64,000 nt of DNA, taken from assembly GCA_035517775.1 (NCBI GenBank), contig DATIYF010000123.1:1-64000 (forward strand). Direction: 5' to 3'. A program made the translations under genes and the position numbers. Positions within the stretch are counted from its first letter, which is position 1. Each line of letters begins with the position of its first letter. This document shows positions 62,543-64,000 of this stretch, piece after piece. The notes beneath the pieces are model-generated. The model did not search any database, was not told the origin of the DNA, and was given only the letters and a program-made list of their open reading frames with translations. The stretch comes from DATIYF01 sp035517775. Lineage in GTDB: Bacteria > Acidobacteriota > Terriglobia > Terriglobales > Acidobacteriaceae.

Positions 62543-63697
62543 ATGGGAAGCGCAGCCACCGGCCTGGCCAAGGATCCCTCCGAACAAAAAAGCCTTCAGG
62601 GAGTGTTGCTCGCCTACCGGGCAGAGCTGCTCGGCGGCTTGGCAGGCGCAATTGCCCATCGTTTCAACAACATCATGATGGCCGTCTCCAGCTATGCCGA
62701 AGTGGAGCTGAAAAGGGCCACACCGCAGCAAAAACGCAACCTGGAGCAGGTTCTCAGTAATGTCGGCCAGGCGACTTCCCTGGTGCAAAAACTGATCACC
62801 TTGAGCCGCCGGCGCGAACCCTCGCGGCAGCCTTTATCACTCAACAGCTTGGCAACCGGAATGAGCGGACTGCTGCAGCAACTCTGCGGCGAGGGCGTAG
62901 AGATCGTCCTTGACCTCGGCCAGGCGACCAAAGCGGTGGAAGCCGATCATGTCGAGATCGAGAGCCTGATTCTTGGCCTGGCCATGGAAATAAGGAACTA
63001 TCTGAGCGGTGGCGGGAAGCTGACGCTTTCCACGAACTTGCGGCAGCTCGACCGCTCATTTTTTGAGGCAGACGAAGCCGCGGCTCCCGGATGGTACGTG
63101 CTGATTTGCGTCAGCGGCCAGCGTACAAAAGAGGGCCAGGCGTCGAGCAAGGAGGGAAAAGATCCCGCAGCTGCTTCTGTCGCCGCCGCGCGCAGCCTCG
63201 CCAAACAAGCGGGCGCGCTCCTGAGAGTCTCTGATTCTCAGAATGAAAGAAGCTGCACGCTCTATTTCGCGGCCCTGGGCCAGGCCGCTCCCGAAGAACC
63301 GGCGGTCAATACGTCCTCCAGGGCTCTGACTGTTGCCCGCACCATTCTCGTCGTGGATGATGATGACGCCGTGCGTGTACCCGCCGCGGAATTCCTCAAG
63401 ATGGAGGGCTTCAAAGTACTCCAGGCCAAGAACGGCCCCGAAGCCCTGGAAATCATAGAAAGGCACAATGGTTCGCTCGACCTGCTGGTAACCGACATAC
63501 TTATGCCCGAAATGACCGGCGGCGAGGTGGCAGGAAAGCTGCAGCATCTGTATCCGGAGCTCAAGGTTCTCTATATGTCCGGAGATTCGAACACCGCTCC
63601 GCTGGCGGGCCCAGCGGATCCGGCCTCTACTCCGCTGCAAAAGCCCTTCCGTCTCAATCGGCTGAATGACATGATCCGCGACTTGCTGGGAAGCTAG
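62543..63697 (+). CDS. Hybrid histidine-kinase-like protein with degenerate ATPase and intact receiver
   Basis: 384 residues. H box GAIAHRFNNIMMAVSS with H39 in the HxFNN class. The following ATPase region keeps the fold (GGGKLTLST, then ALLRVSDSQNE and CTLYFAAL), but the N box, the DxGxG motif and the GTGLGL motif are not present (DTGTG position reads CVSGQRTKEG). ATP binding is doubtful. The C-terminal receiver is normal (VVDDDD pocket, phospho-Asp D318 in VTDILMP, Lys in LQKPF). It may be a phosphotransfer scaffold or pseudokinase. GTAACC lies 34 bases upstream of the ATG. Confidence 0.8.
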   Translation: MGSAATGLAKDPSEQKSLQGVLLAYRAELLGGLAGAIAHRFNNIMMAVSSYAEVELKRATPQQKRNLEQVLSNVGQATSLVQKLITLSRRREPSRQPLSLNSLATGMSGLLQQLCGEGVEIVLDLGQATKAVEADHVEIESLILGLAMEIRNYLSGGGKLTLSTNLRQLDRSFFEADEAAAPGWYVLICVSGQRTKEGQASSKEGKDPAAASVAAARSLAKQAGALLRVSDSQNERSCTLYFAALGQAAPEEPAVNTSSRALTVARTILVVDDDDAVRVPAAEFLKMEGFKVLQAKNGPEALEIIERHNGSLDLLVTDILMPEMTGGEVAGKLQHLYPELKVLYMSGDSNTAPLAGPADPASTPLQKPFRLNRLNDMIRDLLGS

Positions 63698-63729
63698 GCA
63701 GAGCTCAAACAGATCCGGGTGAAGAACCT

Positions 63730-64000
63730 TTGAAGAAGAAGGAACGCAAGAAAATCGCGGGCCTCGCCAGCATTCGCCGCTTGCGGGAGGCTCTGCGGCA
63801 GAGTGAGGCTCATCGCAAAGCCTTGCTGGATTCGGCTTTCGATTGCATCATCTGCACGGATGGCGAAGGCCGAATCATCGAGTTCAACGCCGCCGCTGAA
63901 AGAACCTTTCGCCGTTCACGCAGCGGAGTCGTGGGCGCCGACCTGGCGGAAACCATACTTCCTGTTCCCCTCAGAGATTTTCACCGCCGCGAGTTCTTCC
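63730..64000 (+). CDS. PAS-domain signalling protein, 3' truncated by the window
   Basis: 90 residues are in view, read from TTG 63730, 32 bases after the previous stop. A basic N-terminus (KKKERKKIAGLASIRRLREAL in outline) and coiled coil lead to a PAS domain: LLDSAFDCIICTDGEGRII, then FNAAAERTFRRSR. This layout usually precedes a histidine kinase, GGDEF or sigma-54 domain, which would lie beyond the window. It is co-directional with the degenerate hybrid kinase and may supply the activity that protein lacks. Confidence 0.7.
   Translation, partial: MKKKERKKIAGLASIRRLREALRQSEAHRKALLDSAFDCIICTDGEGRIIEFNAAAERTFRRSRSGVVGADLAETILPVPLRDFHRREFF

Noticed and set aside
1..64000. Mobile island, phage, CRISPR, tRNA or rRNA genes
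   Set aside because: No transposase, integrase, phage protein, regularly spaced repeat, tRNA-like T-loop with CCA end or rRNA segment was seen.

Overview
The window is a GC-rich (by eye about 60% GC), densely coded chromosomal stretch from a Gram-negative soil-type bacterium, most likely an Acidobacteriota (Terriglobia-like). The pointers are a giant TonB receptor with an N-terminal carboxypeptidase-regulatory domain, an ASPIC/UnbV FG-GAP protein, a creatininase-family protein next to LacI regulators, TPR-CHAT plus ECF sigma genes, many receiver-PilZ regulators, and hairpin-rich GTGTGG...CCACAC intergenic repeats. This assignment is inference. I saw no rRNA, tRNA, CRISPR array, transposase, integrase or phage gene.

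Layout. 1-9.2 kb: the 3' part of a GcvT-like aminomethyltransferase; a minus-strand block with two APC permeases, two tandem stand-alone Clp-N/zinc-ribbon proteins and two tiny proteins; a SAM methyltransferase; a secreted DinB protein; a single-domain receiver. 9.2-17 kb: a secreted beta-rich protein, then a tightly coupled sensory operon (receiver-PilZ, receiver-HD-GYP, TonB receptor, YfiR, CHASE8-type hybrid histidine kinase). 17.5-22.5 kb: an ASPIC/UnbV protein, divergent GH5 and GH43 glycosidases, a VOC protein. 22.6-40 kb: a carbohydrate/inositol locus with LacI regulator, creatininase family protein, TPR protein, Oar-like TonB receptor, transaldolase family protein, IolG, IolD, IolE, second LacI regulator, IolB, PfkB kinase and GH4 enzyme. 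40-44.7 kb: a divergent pair of a secreted PIG-L deacetylase and an APC permease. 44.8-57.2 kb: one long minus-strand series with a five-gene oligopeptide ABC transporter, ECF-type sigma factor, TPR-CHAT protease, zinc-finger (anti-sigma-like) protein, secreted subtilase and a secreted Ser/Ala/Asn-rich low-complexity protein. 57.3-64 kb: a second signalling block (receiver-PilZ with a lost phospho-Asp, CxxC protein, a paralogue of the anti-sigma C-terminal domain, NtrC-type activator, EAL protein with partner receiver, degenerate hybrid kinase, truncated PAS protein).

How it fits together. Two themes dominate. One is plant-polymer/inositol uptake and catabolism under LacI control: I can read matching LacI-type operators (CTAAGCGSTT core) at iolB and at the PIG-L promoter, and a weaker one at the second lacI gene. 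The other is c-di-GMP and stress signalling: HD-GYP, EAL, PilZ and YfiR genes in two blocks. The most interesting candidate system is the sigma factor / TPR-CHAT / zinc-finger / subtilase / low-complexity-protein series at 44.8-51.6 kb, which looks like a transcription-coupled two-protease module. Its zinc-finger component has a clear paralogous domain 11 kb away.
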